Origin: Pseudomonas persica
GTDB taxonomy: Bacteria; Pseudomonadota; Gammaproteobacteria; Pseudomonadales; Pseudomonadaceae
Assembly (NCBI RefSeq): GCF_900291015.1
Contig: NZ_OLKL01000006.1
Span: 62,001-126,000, forward strand
Reading direction: 5' to 3'
DNA length: 64,000 bases
In this document: one piece after another, positions 30,638 to 41,531 of the stretch
Numbering within the stretch: position 1 is the stretch's first letter
Layout of the letters: every line of letters begins with the position of its first letter
The notes under the pieces: generated by a model
Seen by the model: the letters and a program-made list of their open reading frames with translations, nothing else
Told to the model about the DNA's origin: nothing
Database searches by the model: none
Position numbers and translations under genes: made by a program

Positions 30638-32179
30638 ATGACGCAAGCCAACAACACCGTGTACACCGACCTGAGCGTCGATGAGCTGGTAAAAGAAGCG
30701 CTGCAACGCGGTGAAGGCGTACTAGCCGATACTGGTGCACTGGTCGTGGAGACTGGTCACCGTACTGGCCGTTCGCCGGCTGACCGTTTCATCGTCGAAG
30801 AGCCTTCCACCCAGGACGCCATTGCCTGGGGCCCGATCAACCGCAAGTTCCCGGCCGACAAGTTCGATGCCCTGTGGGACCGCGTCGAGGCGTTCAACAA
30901 CGCCCAGGATCACTTCGTTTCCTACGTCCACGTAGGGGCAGCCGCCGAGCACTACCTGCCGGTGAAGATGACCACCCAGACGGCCTGGCAGAACCTGTTC
31001 GGGCGTTGCCTGTTCATCAACCCGGAACAGTACAACCCGGCTGGCCGTGGCGAGTGGCAGGTCCTCAACGTCGCCAACTTCGTGTGCGAGCCCGAGCGTG
31101 ACGGCACCAACTCCGATGGTTGCGTGATCATCAACTTCGCCCAGAAGAAGGTGCTGATCGCTGGCATGCGCTACGCCGGCGAAATGAAGAAAGCCATGTT
31201 CTCGGTGCAGAACTTCCTGCTGCCGGCTGCCGACGTACTGCCAATGCATTGCGCCGCCAACATCGGCGAAGCAGGCGATGTGACCCTGTTCTTCGGCCTG
31301 TCCGGCACCGGCAAGACCACCCTGTCGGCCGACGAAAGCCGTTACCTGATCGGTGACGACGAGCACGGCTGGGGCGAGGGCGTGGTCTTCAACATCGAAG
31401 GCGGTTGCTACGCCAAGTGCATCGACTTGTCCGAGAAGAACGAGCCGGTCATCTGGAAGGCCATCAAGCATGGTGCCGTGCTGGAAAACGTCGTTCTCGA
31501 CGCCAACAAGCACGCCGACTACACCGATGTCAGCCTGACCCAGAACAGCCGTGCGGCCTACCCGCTGGAGCACGTTGCCAAGCGTTCCGCAGCGAACCTG
31601 GGCGGCGAGCCGAATGCAGTCATCTTCCTGACCTGCGACCTGACGGGTGTTCTGCCTCCGGTTTCGATCCTGAACAACGAGCAGGCGGCCTACCACTTCC
31701 TGTCCGGTTACACCGCGCTGGTCGGTTCCACCGAAATGGGTTCGGGTAGCGGCATCAAGTCGACCTTCTCCACCTGCTTCGGCGCCCCGTTCTTCCCGCG
31801 CCCGGCTGGCGAGTACGCCGAGCTGCTGATCAAGCGTATCAAGGGCTTCGACTCGAAGGTGTACCTGGTCAACACCGGCTGGACCGGCGGAGGCTACGGC
31901 GTTGGCAAGCGCTTCAGCATCCCGACCACCCGTGCCGTGATCGCTGCGATCCAGAGCGGCGCGCTGGTCGGTGCCGAAACCGAGCACCTGGACATCATCA
32001 ACCTGGACGTGCCGAAGGCCGTTCCGGGCGTGGATACCGAGCTGCTCAACCCACGCACCAACTGGGCTGACAAGGCTGCCTACGACGAGGCCGCCAACGG
32101 CCTGGCCAAGCTGTTCATCGAAAACTTCAAGAAGTTCGAAGTTTCCGACGCCATCAAGGCCGCTGGCCCACAGCTGTAA
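30638..32179 (+). CDS. pckA: Phosphoenolpyruvate carboxykinase (ATP)
   Basis: This 513-residue gluconeogenic enzyme converts oxaloacetate and ATP to phosphoenolpyruvate. Motifs are [13 protein letters not shown], the metal and substrate region [28 protein letters not shown] (kinase-1a P-loop, about residues 219-228), the kinase-2 motif IGDDEHGW, and [21 protein letters not shown]. The ATG at 30638 was chosen because [13 protein letters not shown] is the common start; the frame is open a little further upstream. A rho-independent terminator follows. Confidence 0.95.
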   Translation: MTQANNTVYTDLSVDELVKEALQRGEGVLADTGALVVETGHRTGRSPADRFIVEEPSTQDAIAWGPINRKFPADKFDALWDRVEAFNNAQDHFVSYVHVGAAAEHYLPVKMTTQTAWQNLFGRCLFINPEQYNPAGRGEWQVLNVANFVCEPERDGTNSDGCVIINFAQKKVLIAGMRYAGEMKKAMFSVQNFLLPAADVLPMHCAANIGEAGDVTLFFGLSGTGKTTLSADESRYLIGDDEHGWGEGVVFNIEGGCYAKCIDLSEKNEPVIWKAIKHGAVLENVVLDANKHADYTDVSLTQNSRAAYPLEHVAKRSAANLGGEPNAVIFLTCDLTGVLPPVSILNNEQAAYHFLSGYTALVGSTEMGSGSGIKSTFSTCFGAPFFPRPAGEYAELLIKRIKGFDSKVYLVNTGWTGGGYGVGKRFSIPTTRAVIAAIQSGALVGAETEHLDIINLDVPKAVPGVDTELLNPRTNWADKAAYDEAANGLAKLFIENFKKFEVSDAIKAAGPQL

Positions 32180-32200
32180 GCTGAACCAGCCGCAACCAGA

Positions 32201-32227
32201 AAGCCGTCCCTAGGGGCGGCTTTTTTA
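32201..32227 (+). terminator. Rho-independent terminator of pckA
   Basis: AAGCCGTCCC and GGGGCGGCTT form the stem around TA, followed by a T-rich tail (TTTTTTATT). Confidence 0.9.
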
Positions 32228-32306
32228 TTATCCGCTGTCTGTGCGGGCAAAATCCGCAATTTCTGTTTCACTATCAGCATCCATTGTGAAGACAAGAGCC
32301 TGCCAG

Positions 32307-32747
32307 ATGACCGAATCGCCTCAGCGCACTGCTTTCTCCCACTTCCACCCCATCCTCACCCGCCCCCAGGATAACGACCTGAACGGCCACCTCGCCGGTG
32401 CCACCGTACACGGCTTCTTCGAAACCGCCATCCAGGCGTTCCTTGTCGAACAGGCCGAGCTGGACCTGCGTGATGGCGAGCTGGCGGCCTTCGTGGTCAG
32501 TTCGGCGGCGGACTTTTACGCACTGCCAGGCTTCCCGGATGTGCTGGAGGTGGGGTTGGGGGTAGCACGCCTGGCGGGCAGCACGGTGGACTACCGCCTG
32601 GCGCTGTTCCGCCCAGGGGAACCGGAGGCGTGTGCCGCAGGCACGGTGGTGCAGGTGTTCATCGAGCGCGCCAGTGGCCGGCCTGTGGCGCTGCCAGCGG
32701 CGCTGCAGGTGATTCTGTCTGGCATCCTGCTGGAATCGCAGGCATAA
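32307..32747 (+). CDS. Acyl-CoA thioesterase (4HBT, YbgC/FadM-like)
   Basis: This 146-residue hotdog protein has the 4-hydroxybenzoyl-CoA-thioesterase-type entry ILTRPQDNDLNGHLAGATVHGFFETA. An Asn stands where many family members have the catalytic Asp of RYxDxDxxGHxN (here QDNDLNGHL). The ATG at 32307 follows a weak site (AAGAG). It is a stand-alone gene between two terminators. The substrate is unknown. Confidence 0.8.
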   Translation: MTESPQRTAFSHFHPILTRPQDNDLNGHLAGATVHGFFETAIQAFLVEQAELDLRDGELAAFVVSSAADFYALPGFPDVLEVGLGVARLAGSTVDYRLALFRPGEPEACAAGTVVQVFIERASGRPVALPAALQVILSGILLESQA

Positions 32748-32774
32748 AAAAGCCCCGCTGGCAGGGGCGGGGCT
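32745..32774 (-). terminator. Rho-independent terminator of the glycine-zipper gene
   Basis: AGCCCCGC and GCGGGGCT form the stem. Read on the minus strand it is followed by six T residues, so it ends transcription of the minus-strand gene at 32803. On the plus strand only TGTTGTT follows, but the stem could also serve the convergent thioesterase gene. Confidence 0.8.
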
Positions 32775-32802
32775 GTTGTTGCCGGGGCAGAGCCCTCAGG
32801 CG

Positions 32803-33285
32803 TTAGTCGCGCCAGTGGCGCTTGTGCTTGCGGTGGCCGTAATGGTGACCACGGTCCCAGTGACGGCGGTCATCATCGTAGCCACGACGGTAGCGACGGC
32901 CATCGTGGTAGTCGTCTCTGTCGGCCTCTTTGCCCATGTAGTTACCCAGTGCGCCACCGGCGCCACCGCCGGCTGCTGCGCCAATGTAACTACCGGTAGT
33001 ACCGCCCATGGAGCGGCCGACCACGTTGCCGCCTGCGGCGCCCAATGCGCCACCGATGGCTGCCTCACCACGCTGGTGCTTGTTGGCACCGACTGCACTG
33101 CCAGCTGCGCCGCCCAGGCCAGCGCCGATCGCGCCGCCTGTGCTACCACCAATGGACTGGCCCACGACAGAGCCCAGTACCCCACCCAATGCGCCGCCAA
33201 TGCCGGCCTCGGTGGTGCCGCCTGCCATGGCAACGCCGCTGAGCAAGCTGAAAGACAACAACAGTATCGAGGAGTACTTCTTCAT
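32803..33285 (-). CDS. Glycine-zipper envelope protein
   Basis: This 160-residue exported protein has a signal peptide MKKYSSILLLSFSLLSGVAMA|GG. A glycine-zipper region follows (about residues 22-120) of repeated GxxxG units such as GGALGGVLGSVVGQSIGG and GGAAGGNVVGRSMGG. The C-terminal tail is very basic and rich in His/Arg/Asp (YGHRKHKRHWRD). Such proteins sit in or against the outer membrane; a structural or pore role is likely but unproven. The start at 33285 has GAGG upstream. Confidence 0.8.
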   Translation of the reverse strand: MKKYSSILLLSFSLLSGVAMAGGTTEAGIGGALGGVLGSVVGQSIGGSTGGAIGAGLGGAAGSAVGANKHQRGEAAIGGALGAAGGNVVGRSMGGTTGSYIGAAAGGGAGGALGNYMGKEADRDDYHDGRRYRRGYDDDRRHWDRGHHYGHRKHKRHWRD

Positions 33286-33367
33286 CAAGAGAGCCTCATA
33301 GGGATGACGAGGCGAATTTGAGCCTAACAAACGGCTCTGGCAACGGAAATCCGACGAGTAACACGAC

Positions 33368-33476
33368 TTGTACACAATTCTCTAACTTACTGTATTTATT
33401 GTGAAACTTTATCGTTTTTTGGCTGTCTGAGACTTTTATGACGAAGCCCTGAACCACATTGGAACAGGGCTTTTTT
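33368..33476 (+). ncRNA. Candidate small RNA with its own terminator
   Basis: A classical intrinsic terminator (AAGCCCTG, loop, CAGGGCTT then TTTTTT) ends at 33476 on the plus strand, where no plus-strand gene precedes it for over 700 bases. Upstream is a promoter-like pair: TTGTAC at 33368-33373 and TATTTA at 33393-33398 (19-base spacing, or TGTATT at 17). Transcription from about 33404 would give an RNA of about 70 nucleotides. No known sRNA family is recognised. Confidence 0.35.
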
Positions 33477-33497
33477 CGTTTTTGGCGGTGGGGCTTT

Positions 33498-33591
33498 CGG
33501 CCTCTTCGCGGGTGAACCCGCTCCTACAGGGAATCACCATTCTCAGGTCATGTGTTGCCCCTGTGGGAGCGGGTTCACCCGCGAAGAAGCC
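33498..33591. repeat. Inverted REP pair
   Basis: Facing arms CGGCCTCTTCGCGGGTGAAC and GTTCACCCGCGAAGAAGCC with internal CCCGCTCC(T/C)ACAGG lie downstream of the molybdoenzyme gene. Confidence 0.88.
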
Positions 33592-33601
33592 AACACAATG
33601 C

Positions 33602-35947
<2,346 letters not shown>

Positions 35948-35952
35948 GAGTG

Positions 35953-36783
35953 TTACGACTCCGCCGCTGGGCTGTAGACCCGCGGTGCGCTGTGCTTGGG
36001 CAGATGGATAAGGTTGAGGTTGTGCTTGCGCGCCCATTGCAGGGCAAGGCCGGTGGGCGCTGACAGGCTGACCAGGGTCTGGATACCGGCCCGCAACACC
36101 TTCTGGATCAGTTCCAGGCTGCAGCGGCTGGTAACGATGGCCAGGCCGCCCTGGCTGTCGATGCCTTGGCGCAGCAGGGCGCCGATCAGCTTGTCGAGGG
36201 CGTTGTGCCGGCCGATGTCTTCGCGGCCGAGCAGCAGTTCGCCGTGGCGGTCCATGAACAGCGCCGCATGCACCGCGCCACAGTGCTGGCCGAGGGGCTG
36301 GAAGGCATCGATGCGCTGACGCAGGCCGACCAGCCATTGCGCCGGTGGCAAGGGCGCACCAGGCAGCTCGGCCAGCTCTGGCAATGCCTGCTCCAGCGCT
36401 TCGACCCCGCACAGGCCGCAACCACTGGTACCGGCCAGCTGGCGGCGCTGGTTTTTCAGGTTCCAGAATGCACGGCTGGAAATCTCCAGGTCGGCATACA
36501 TCGCCGAGCCGCTGCCGGAGAGCTTCAGGTCGTAGATTTCCGTGGTGCCTTCGACAATGCCGCTGCCGACACTGAAGCCGACGGCGAAGTCTTCCAGGTC
36601 GGTGGGGCTGACCAGCATCACCGCCTGGTTGAGGCCGTTGTAGGCAATGGCCAGGGCCACTTCTTCGGCCAAGGGCGTGCTGTCGCGTCTGGCATCGCTG
36701 AGCTGGACGTAATCGTAGGTGTTGCTGGCGGCGGGCATGGACAGGGGTGATGAGGCCGCGCAGACCGGAGGCTTGCTTTTCAT
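35953..36783 (-). CDS. fdhD: Formate dehydrogenase accessory sulfurtransferase FdhD
   Basis: This 276-residue protein carries sulfur from a cysteine desulfurase to the molybdenum cofactor of FdhF-type enzymes. The catalytic CxxC lies in TSGCGLCGVEAL (Cys122, Cys125). Also present are the DFAVGFSVGSGIVEG and GREDIGRHNALDKLIGALL blocks. The ATG at 36783 was preferred over an in-frame codon 14 residues upstream; an ATG at about residue 16 is also possible. It is first in an operon with the YdeP-like gene. Confidence 0.92.
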   Translation of the reverse strand: MKSKPPVCAASSPLSMPAASNTYDYVQLSDARRDSTPLAEEVALAIAYNGLNQAVMLVSPTDLEDFAVGFSVGSGIVEGTTEIYDLKLSGSGSAMYADLEISSRAFWNLKNQRRQLAGTSGCGLCGVEALEQALPELAELPGAPLPPAQWLVGLRQRIDAFQPLGQHCGAVHAALFMDRHGELLLGREDIGRHNALDKLIGALLRQGIDSQGGLAIVTSRCSLELIQKVLRAGIQTLVSLSAPTGLALQWARKHNLNLIHLPKHSAPRVYSPAAES

Positions 36784-36964
36784 CGGGGCGGTATCGGGGC
36801 TATCGGCAGCTCTTTGATAGCACAAGCCTAGGCGTGCGGGCCGGCGGCGTCTAATCGCTAGGGTCTATGCCTTGATAGACAGCGTCGATTGGTCGTACAG
36901 GGGCGGTAGGAGAAAAGCTGGCCTAGACTGCTGTGTCCGAGGCTTCATCAACAAGGAGAGCGCT

Positions 36965-37405
36965 ATGAGCTTGTTCAGTTTCGTCAAGGAAGCGGGGGAG
37001 AAGTTGATCGACCTGCTGACCCCCGGTAACGCCAATGCCGAAGAGCAGCTGAAGAAACACGTGGAAAGTGTCGGCCTGGGCAACCCGAATATCAGCGCCA
37101 CTGTAGAGGGCGACACGATCATCCTCAAGGGCGAGGTGGCCAGCCAGGAGGAGAAAGAGAAGATCATCCTGGCGGCGGGCAACATTGCTGGCGTGGCCAG
37201 TGTCGATGACCAGATCACCGTGACTGGGCCGGTGGCGCAGGCGGCGCGGTTCGTGACGGTGGCGAAGGGTGACACGTTGAGTGCCATTTCGAAGAAGGAG
37301 TATGGCGACCCCAACAAGTACCAGAAGATCTTCGAGGCCAACAAACCGATGCTCAAGCACCCGGACAAGATCTATCCGGGGCAGGTGCTGCGTATTCCTG
37401 ACTGA
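36965..37405 (+). CDS. kbp: BON-LysM protein (Kbp/YgaU-like potassium sensor)
   Basis: This 146-residue cytoplasmic protein has a BON domain (about residues 25-92, VEGDTIILKGEVASQEEKEK) and a LysM domain (about 97-146, VAKGDTLSAISKKEYGDPNKYQKIFEANKPML). This is the architecture of E. coli Kbp, a K+-binding protein made under osmotic stress. No signal peptide is present. The ATG at 36965 has AAGGAGAG 5 bases upstream. It is monocistronic with a REP pair after the stop. Confidence 0.88.
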   Translation: MSLFSFVKEAGEKLIDLLTPGNANAEEQLKKHVESVGLGNPNISATVEGDTIILKGEVASQEEKEKIILAAGNIAGVASVDDQITVTGPVAQAARFVTVAKGDTLSAISKKEYGDPNKYQKIFEANKPMLKHPDKIYPGQVLRIPD

Positions 37406-37420
37406 TCTCTGCCGCCTGTA

Positions 37421-37515
37421 CCGGCCTCTTCGCGGGTAAACCCGCTCCCACAGGGATCGCACACAGTTCAGACCTGTGGTGATCCTGTGGGAGCGGGTTT
37501 ACCCGCGAAAGGGCC
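37421..37515. repeat. Inverted REP pair
   Basis: Facing arms CCGGCCTCTTCGCGGGTAAA and GGTTTACCCGCGAAAGGGCC lie between the convergent 3' ends of the BON-LysM gene and yrfG. Confidence 0.9.
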
Positions 37516-37516
37516 T

Positions 37517-38179
37517 TCACAGGCCTACCAATAATTCCCGGTAGTCCTCGACCGCCGCAAACTCCTCGGTATCCCGAGGCTCTGCCTGGCTATCCGGCTG
37601 GCGCACCGCCAGCAGATGCCCCACACCAAACCTGCGCGCACTGCGCAGAATCGCCAGGGTGTCATCGATGAACAGGCTGCGCCCCGGCTCAAAGCCGATG
37701 TCCGCCTGCAATGCATCCCAGAACTGCGGGCTTTCCTTCGGGTAGCCATAGTCATGCGAGCTGATCAGCCGCTCGAAATACGGCGCCAGCTCCACCCGCT
37801 CCAGCTTCAGCGACAGCGAATCCCGGTGCGCATTGGTGATCATCACCACGCGCTTGCCCGCGTCGCGGATCGCTGCCAGGAAGGTATCGGCATCCGGGCG
37901 CAGGGCAATCAGGTCGGCGATTTCCTGTTTCAGCTCGCGGATCGGCAGGCGCAGCTCGCGGCTCCAGAAGTCCAGGCAATACCAGTTCAGCGTGCCGGCA
38001 TTGCGTTCGAACAGCGGCTGCAGCTCCATTTCCGCCATGGCCCGGCTCACCCCGTGCAGCTCGGCATAGCGCTGGGGCAGGTGGTCCAGCCAGAAACGGT
38101 TGTCGTAATGCAGGTCGAGCAGGGTGCCATCCATGTCCAGCAGGACGGTATCGATGGCAGACCAGGGAAGAACAGGCAT
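37517..38179 (-). CDS. yrfG: GMP/IMP nucleotidase YrfG
   Basis: This 220-residue HAD-superfamily hydrolase has motif I DTVLLDMDGTLLDL near residue 15, motif II VVMITNAHRDS, and motif III/IV with Lys in GYPKESPQFWDAL then SLFIDDTLAILRSARRFG. The C1 cap begins RFWLDHLPQRYAE. Family members dephosphorylate purine mononucleotides. It is divergent from nudE, an established neighbour of yrfG. Confidence 0.88.
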   Translation of the reverse strand: MPVLPWSAIDTVLLDMDGTLLDLHYDNRFWLDHLPQRYAELHGVSRAMAEMELQPLFERNAGTLNWYCLDFWSRELRLPIRELKQEIADLIALRPDADTFLAAIRDAGKRVVMITNAHRDSLSLKLERVELAPYFERLISSHDYGYPKESPQFWDALQADIGFEPGRSLFIDDTLAILRSARRFGVGHLLAVRQPDSQAEPRDTEEFAAVEDYRELLVGL

Positions 38180-38243
38180 GGGAAACTCTCGATCAGTCGG
38201 CAAGCCACGGTATAGTAACCCGTTCACGCCAAGGAGCCGCCCC

Positions 38244-38810
38244 ATGCGCCAGAAACCCACCGTCCTCAGCCGCGAAATCGTCGCCAGCAGCCGCCTGTTT
38301 CGCGTCGAAGCCGTGCAATTGCGCTTCAGCAATGGCAACGAGCGCACCTACGAGCGCCTGGTGGGCCGGGGCAATGGCTACGGCGCGGTGATGATCGTGG
38401 CCATGCTCGACGCCGAGCACGCGGTGCTGGTGGAGGAATACTGCGGTGGCACCGACGAATACGAGCTGTCGTTGCCCAAGGGCCTGATCGAGCCGGGCGA
38501 GGACGTGCTGGCGGCCGCCGACCGGGAGCTCAAGGAAGAAGCCGGTTTTGGCGCGCGCCAGCTGGAGCACCTGACCGAGCTGTCGCTGTCGCCGGGCTAC
38601 ATGAGCCAGAAGATCCAGGTGGTGCTGGCCAGCGAGCTGTACGAGGAGCGCCTGGAAGGCGATGAGCCGGAGCCGATGCGGGTCGACAAGGTCAACCTGC
38701 GCGAACTCTCGGCCCTGGCCATGCACCCGCAGTTCACCGAGGGGCGTGCCTTGGCTGCGCTATACCTGGCGCGTGACCTGCTGATTCAGCGGGGGCTGCT
38801 GGAAGCATGA
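38244..38810 (+). CDS. nudE: ADP compounds hydrolase NudE
   Basis: This 188-residue Nudix hydrolase has a full Nudix box starting GLIEPGEDVLAAADRELKEE (about residues 82-104). It cleaves ADP-ribose, NADH and Ap3A-type compounds. The ATG at 38244 has AAGGAG 7 bases upstream. Its stop overlaps the cysQ ATG (ATGA at 38807-38810), so the two genes are coupled, the usual arrangement in gammaproteobacteria. Confidence 0.92.
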   Translation: MRQKPTVLSREIVASSRLFRVEAVQLRFSNGNERTYERLVGRGNGYGAVMIVAMLDAEHAVLVEEYCGGTDEYELSLPKGLIEPGEDVLAAADRELKEEAGFGARQLEHLTELSLSPGYMSQKIQVVLASELYEERLEGDEPEPMRVDKVNLRELSALAMHPQFTEGRALAALYLARDLLIQRGLLEA

Positions 38811-39625
38811 ACGACCTGCAATTGATGCACGAAGTGGTCAAGCTGGCCTTGTTGGCGGGTGAGGCGATCCTGCCGTTCTGGCGTGCCGATGTGGCCGTGA
38901 CCAACAAGGCCGACGATTCGCCGGTCACCGCCGCCGACCTGGCGGCACACCGGGTGATTGCCGATGGCCTGCTGGCGCTGGCGCCGCAGATCCCGGTGCT
39001 GTCCGAAGAGGACTGCAACATTCCGCTGGCCGAGCGCCAGGGCTGGAGCCGCTGGTGGCTGGTCGACCCGCTGGACGGTACCAAGGAGTTCATCGCCGGC
39101 AGCGAAGAGTTCACGGTCAACATCGCCCTGGTTGAAAACGGCGAGGTGGTGTTTGGCGTGGTGTCCATGCCGACCAACGGGCGCTGCTACTTCGGGGGGC
39201 GCGGCTTGGGTGCCTGGCGTGCGCAAGCCGGTGACGCCGCCCAGCCGATCCAGGTACGCAACGCGCCGCCGGCGGGTGGGCGTTTCACCGTGGTTGCCAG
39301 CCGTCGCCATTCCAGCCCGGAACAGGAAGCGCTGTTGGCCGGGTTGGGGGCTGCGGTGGGTGAACTGGAGCTGGCCAATATCGGCAGTTCGTTGAAGTTC
39401 TGCCTGTTGGCCGAGGGTAGCGCCGATTGCTATCCGCGTCTGGCGCCGACTTCGCAGTGGGATACCGCGGCGGCGCAGGGGGTGGTGGAAGGCGCCGGGG
39501 GCGAGGTGATCGGCGTTGATGGCTTGCCGTTCCGGTACCCGGCGCGGGAGTCGTTGCTCAATCCGTATTTCCTGGCGTTGCCGGCAAATGCTGCCTGGCG
39601 CCAAGCCTTCCTGAACCTGATCTGA
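38807..39625 (+). CDS. cysQ: 3'(2'),5'-bisphosphate nucleotidase CysQ
   Basis: This 272-residue member of the inositol-monophosphatase superfamily has metal-binding motifs ADDSPVTAADLAAH, SEED and WWLVDPLDGTKEFIAG, and later SQWDTAAAQGVVEGAGG. It removes the 3' phosphate from PAP made during sulfate assimilation. It is translationally coupled to nudE. Confidence 0.93.
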   Translation: MNDLQLMHEVVKLALLAGEAILPFWRADVAVTNKADDSPVTAADLAAHRVIADGLLALAPQIPVLSEEDCNIPLAERQGWSRWWLVDPLDGTKEFIAGSEEFTVNIALVENGEVVFGVVSMPTNGRCYFGGRGLGAWRAQAGDAAQPIQVRNAPPAGGRFTVVASRRHSSPEQEALLAGLGAAVGELELANIGSSLKFCLLAEGSADCYPRLAPTSQWDTAAAQGVVEGAGGEVIGVDGLPFRYPARESLLNPYFLALPANAAWRQAFLNLI

Positions 39626-39669
39626 CAGCCTTGGCGCGATCCCACAGAGATCGCGACAGCCTTCCAGTT

Positions 39670-40125
39670 TCAGCGGTGCAGGACGTACTGGCCGCTGAAG
39701 GTAACAGCAGGCTCGTCACTACTGGCATTGCTCACCGTGGTCTGCAGCGTCAACCGCGCGCGGCCGCGCCGCTGGTACATGTTCAGGAACCGCTCCCAAG
39801 TCTTCTCATCCGGCGCCGCACAACGCGCCACCGCCGCCCCGGTAACCGGCAGCGGATAACTGATCTGCCCTTCCTGGATGACGATATGCCCGTCATCGAT
39901 CCCCAGCTCGCGCAGGCGCAGGTGCAGCCAGCCCCAACCCACCAGCACGGCGGCGCAGTACAGGCTGCCGCCGAACATGGTGCTCTTGTGGTTGACGTTG
40001 GCCGCCAGCGGCAGTTGCAGGCGCAGGGTGTGCTGCTGCCAATCGAGCACTTCCAGGCCCATTTCGCGGGTCAGGGGGATGTCGCCGTGCAGGACGGACT
40101 GCAGGTACTGGCTATCGCTGTTCAT
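39670..40125 (-). CDS. YiiD-type thioesterase domain protein
   Basis: This 151-residue hotdog protein (YiiD C-terminal domain family) has IPLTREMGLEVLDWQ and NVNHKSTMFGGSLYCAAVLVGWG, where the NHKSTMFGGS loop is the family signature. The ATG overlaps the dctD stop (TAATG). It is therefore likely expressed as the third gene of the dctB-dctD transcript. The substrate is unknown. Confidence 0.83.
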   Translation of the reverse strand: MNSDSQYLQSVLHGDIPLTREMGLEVLDWQQHTLRLQLPLAANVNHKSTMFGGSLYCAAVLVGWGWLHLRLRELGIDDGHIVIQEGQISYPLPVTGAAVARCAAPDEKTWERFLNMYQRRGRARLTLQTTVSNASSDEPAVTFSGQYVLHR

Positions 40126-41531
40126 TAACGGATGTCCTCTTGATCGTCATGCCCGCCGCTACCGCCGTCGAAGCTCAAGCCATGCTTGCGCAGCTTGTCG
40201 TGCAGGGTCTTGCGGGGGATACCCAGCGCCTCGGCCAGGCTGCGCATGGAGCTGTGTGGCTGGGCCAGTTCGGCAGCAATCAGCGAGCGTTCGAACTGCT
40301 CGACCTGTTCGCTGAGGTTGCCGCTCGGCATCGGTACCGAAGGCATTGCCGCAGGTGGCGCCTGGCCGTCCAGGGCCAGTTCCAGGCCAAGGGCGAAACG
40401 CTCGGCGGCGTTTTGCAGCTCGCGTACGTTACCGGGCCAGTCGTGACGCAGCAGCATGGCGCGCTGGGCCGGCTGCAGGGCGTGCGGCGACAGGCCATGG
40501 CGCTGGCTGGCAGCGTCGGCGAAGTACTGGAACAGCACCAGAATGTCATCGCCGCGTTCGCGCAGCGGTGGAATACGCAGCGGCGCCACGTTCAGGCGGT
40601 AATACAGGTCGGCGCGGAAGCGCCCTTGGTCGGCGGACTGGCGCAGGTCTTCCTTGGTCGCGGCGATGATGCGGATGTCCAGCGGGATCAGCTGGTTGCC
40701 GCCCAGGCGCTCGACCACCCGCTCCTGCAGCATGCGCAGCAGTTTCACCTGCACATCCAGGCTCATGCTCTCGATTTCGTCGAGGAACAGCGTGCCGCCG
40801 TTGGCGAACTCGAACTTGCCGATGCGGCGTTTCTGTGCGCCGGTGAACGCACCGGGCTCATGGCCGAACAGCTCGCTTTCGACCACCGATTCGGCCAGTG
40901 CGCCGGCGTTGATCGCCACGAACGGCCCGTCGCGGCGGCTGGACAGGTCGTGCAGGGCGCGGGCCACCACCTCTTTGCCGGCACCGGTCTCACCCAGTAT
41001 CAGCACATCGGCGCGGGTGCCGGCCAAGGCACCGATCTGCTCGCGCAGGCGCTGCATGGACGGCGACTGGCCCACCAGGCGGGTGGCCAGTTGCTGGCGG
41101 TCGCTCAGGGCCAGGCGCAGGCTGCGGTTGTCCAGTACCAGGCGGCGCAGGGCCAGGGCGCGGCGCACGCTGTCGAGCAAGGCGTCGCTGGCGAAGGGTT
41201 TTTCCAGGAAGTCATAGGCCCCGGCGCGCATCGCCTGAACCGCCAGCGGCACGTCGCCGTGGCCGGTGATCAACAGCACCGGCAGCTCGTTGTCACGGCC
41301 GTGCAGTTGCTCCAGCAGTTGCAGGCCATCGATGCCCGGCATGCGGATGTCGCTGACCACCACGCCGGGCCAGTCGGCCTCGATGCGTTCGGCCAGGCCC
41401 TGGGCATCGGCCAGGGCAACCACCTTGAGCCCGGCCAGGTCCAGGGTCTGGCTCAGGGCCTGGCGCAGGTGCGGGTCATCATCGACCAGGATGACCTGGG
41501 CTCGGCTGTCGATCAGTGTCTCGGTGGTCAT
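40125..41531 (-). CDS. dctD: C4-dicarboxylate sigma-54 response regulator DctD
   Basis: This 468-residue NtrC-type regulator has a receiver domain (VDDD near residue 18; phospho-acceptor Asp61 in VVVSDIRMPGIDGL). The AAA+ sigma-54 activator domain follows (Walker A LGETGAGKEV, sigma-54 contact loop GAFTGA, Walker B GGTLFLDEIE), then a Fis-type helix-turn-helix (SLAEALGIPRKTLHDKLRKHG). It starts within the dctB stop (4-base overlap). The position beside rmlC matches the dctB-dctD locus of P. aeruginosa, which activates C4-dicarboxylate uptake genes. The transporter gene itself is not in this window. Confidence 0.88.
   Translation of the reverse strand: MTTETLIDSRAQVILVDDDPHLRQALSQTLDLAGLKVVALADAQGLAERIEADWPGVVVSDIRMPGIDGLQLLEQLHGRDNELPVLLITGHGDVPLAVQAMRAGAYDFLEKPFASDALLDSVRRALALRRLVLDNRSLRLALSDRQQLATRLVGQSPSMQRLREQIGALAGTRADVLILGETGAGKEVVARALHDLSSRRDGPFVAINAGALAESVVESELFGHEPGAFTGAQKRRIGKFEFANGGTLFLDEIESMSLDVQVKLLRMLQERVVERLGGNQLIPLDIRIIAATKEDLRQSADQGRFRADLYYRLNVAPLRIPPLRERGDDILVLFQYFADAASQRHGLSPHALQPAQRAMLLRHDWPGNVRELQNAAERFALGLELALDGQAPPAAMPSVPMPSGNLSEQVEQFERSLIAAELAQPHSSMRSLAEALGIPRKTLHDKLRKHGLSFDGGSGGHDDQEDIR

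Noticed and set aside
32776..33321. Plus-strand frame rich in Ala/Thr/Val/Cys over the glycine-zipper gene
   Set aside because: The minus strand gives a signal peptide and regular GxxxG repeats; the plus frame is the complement of that repetition.
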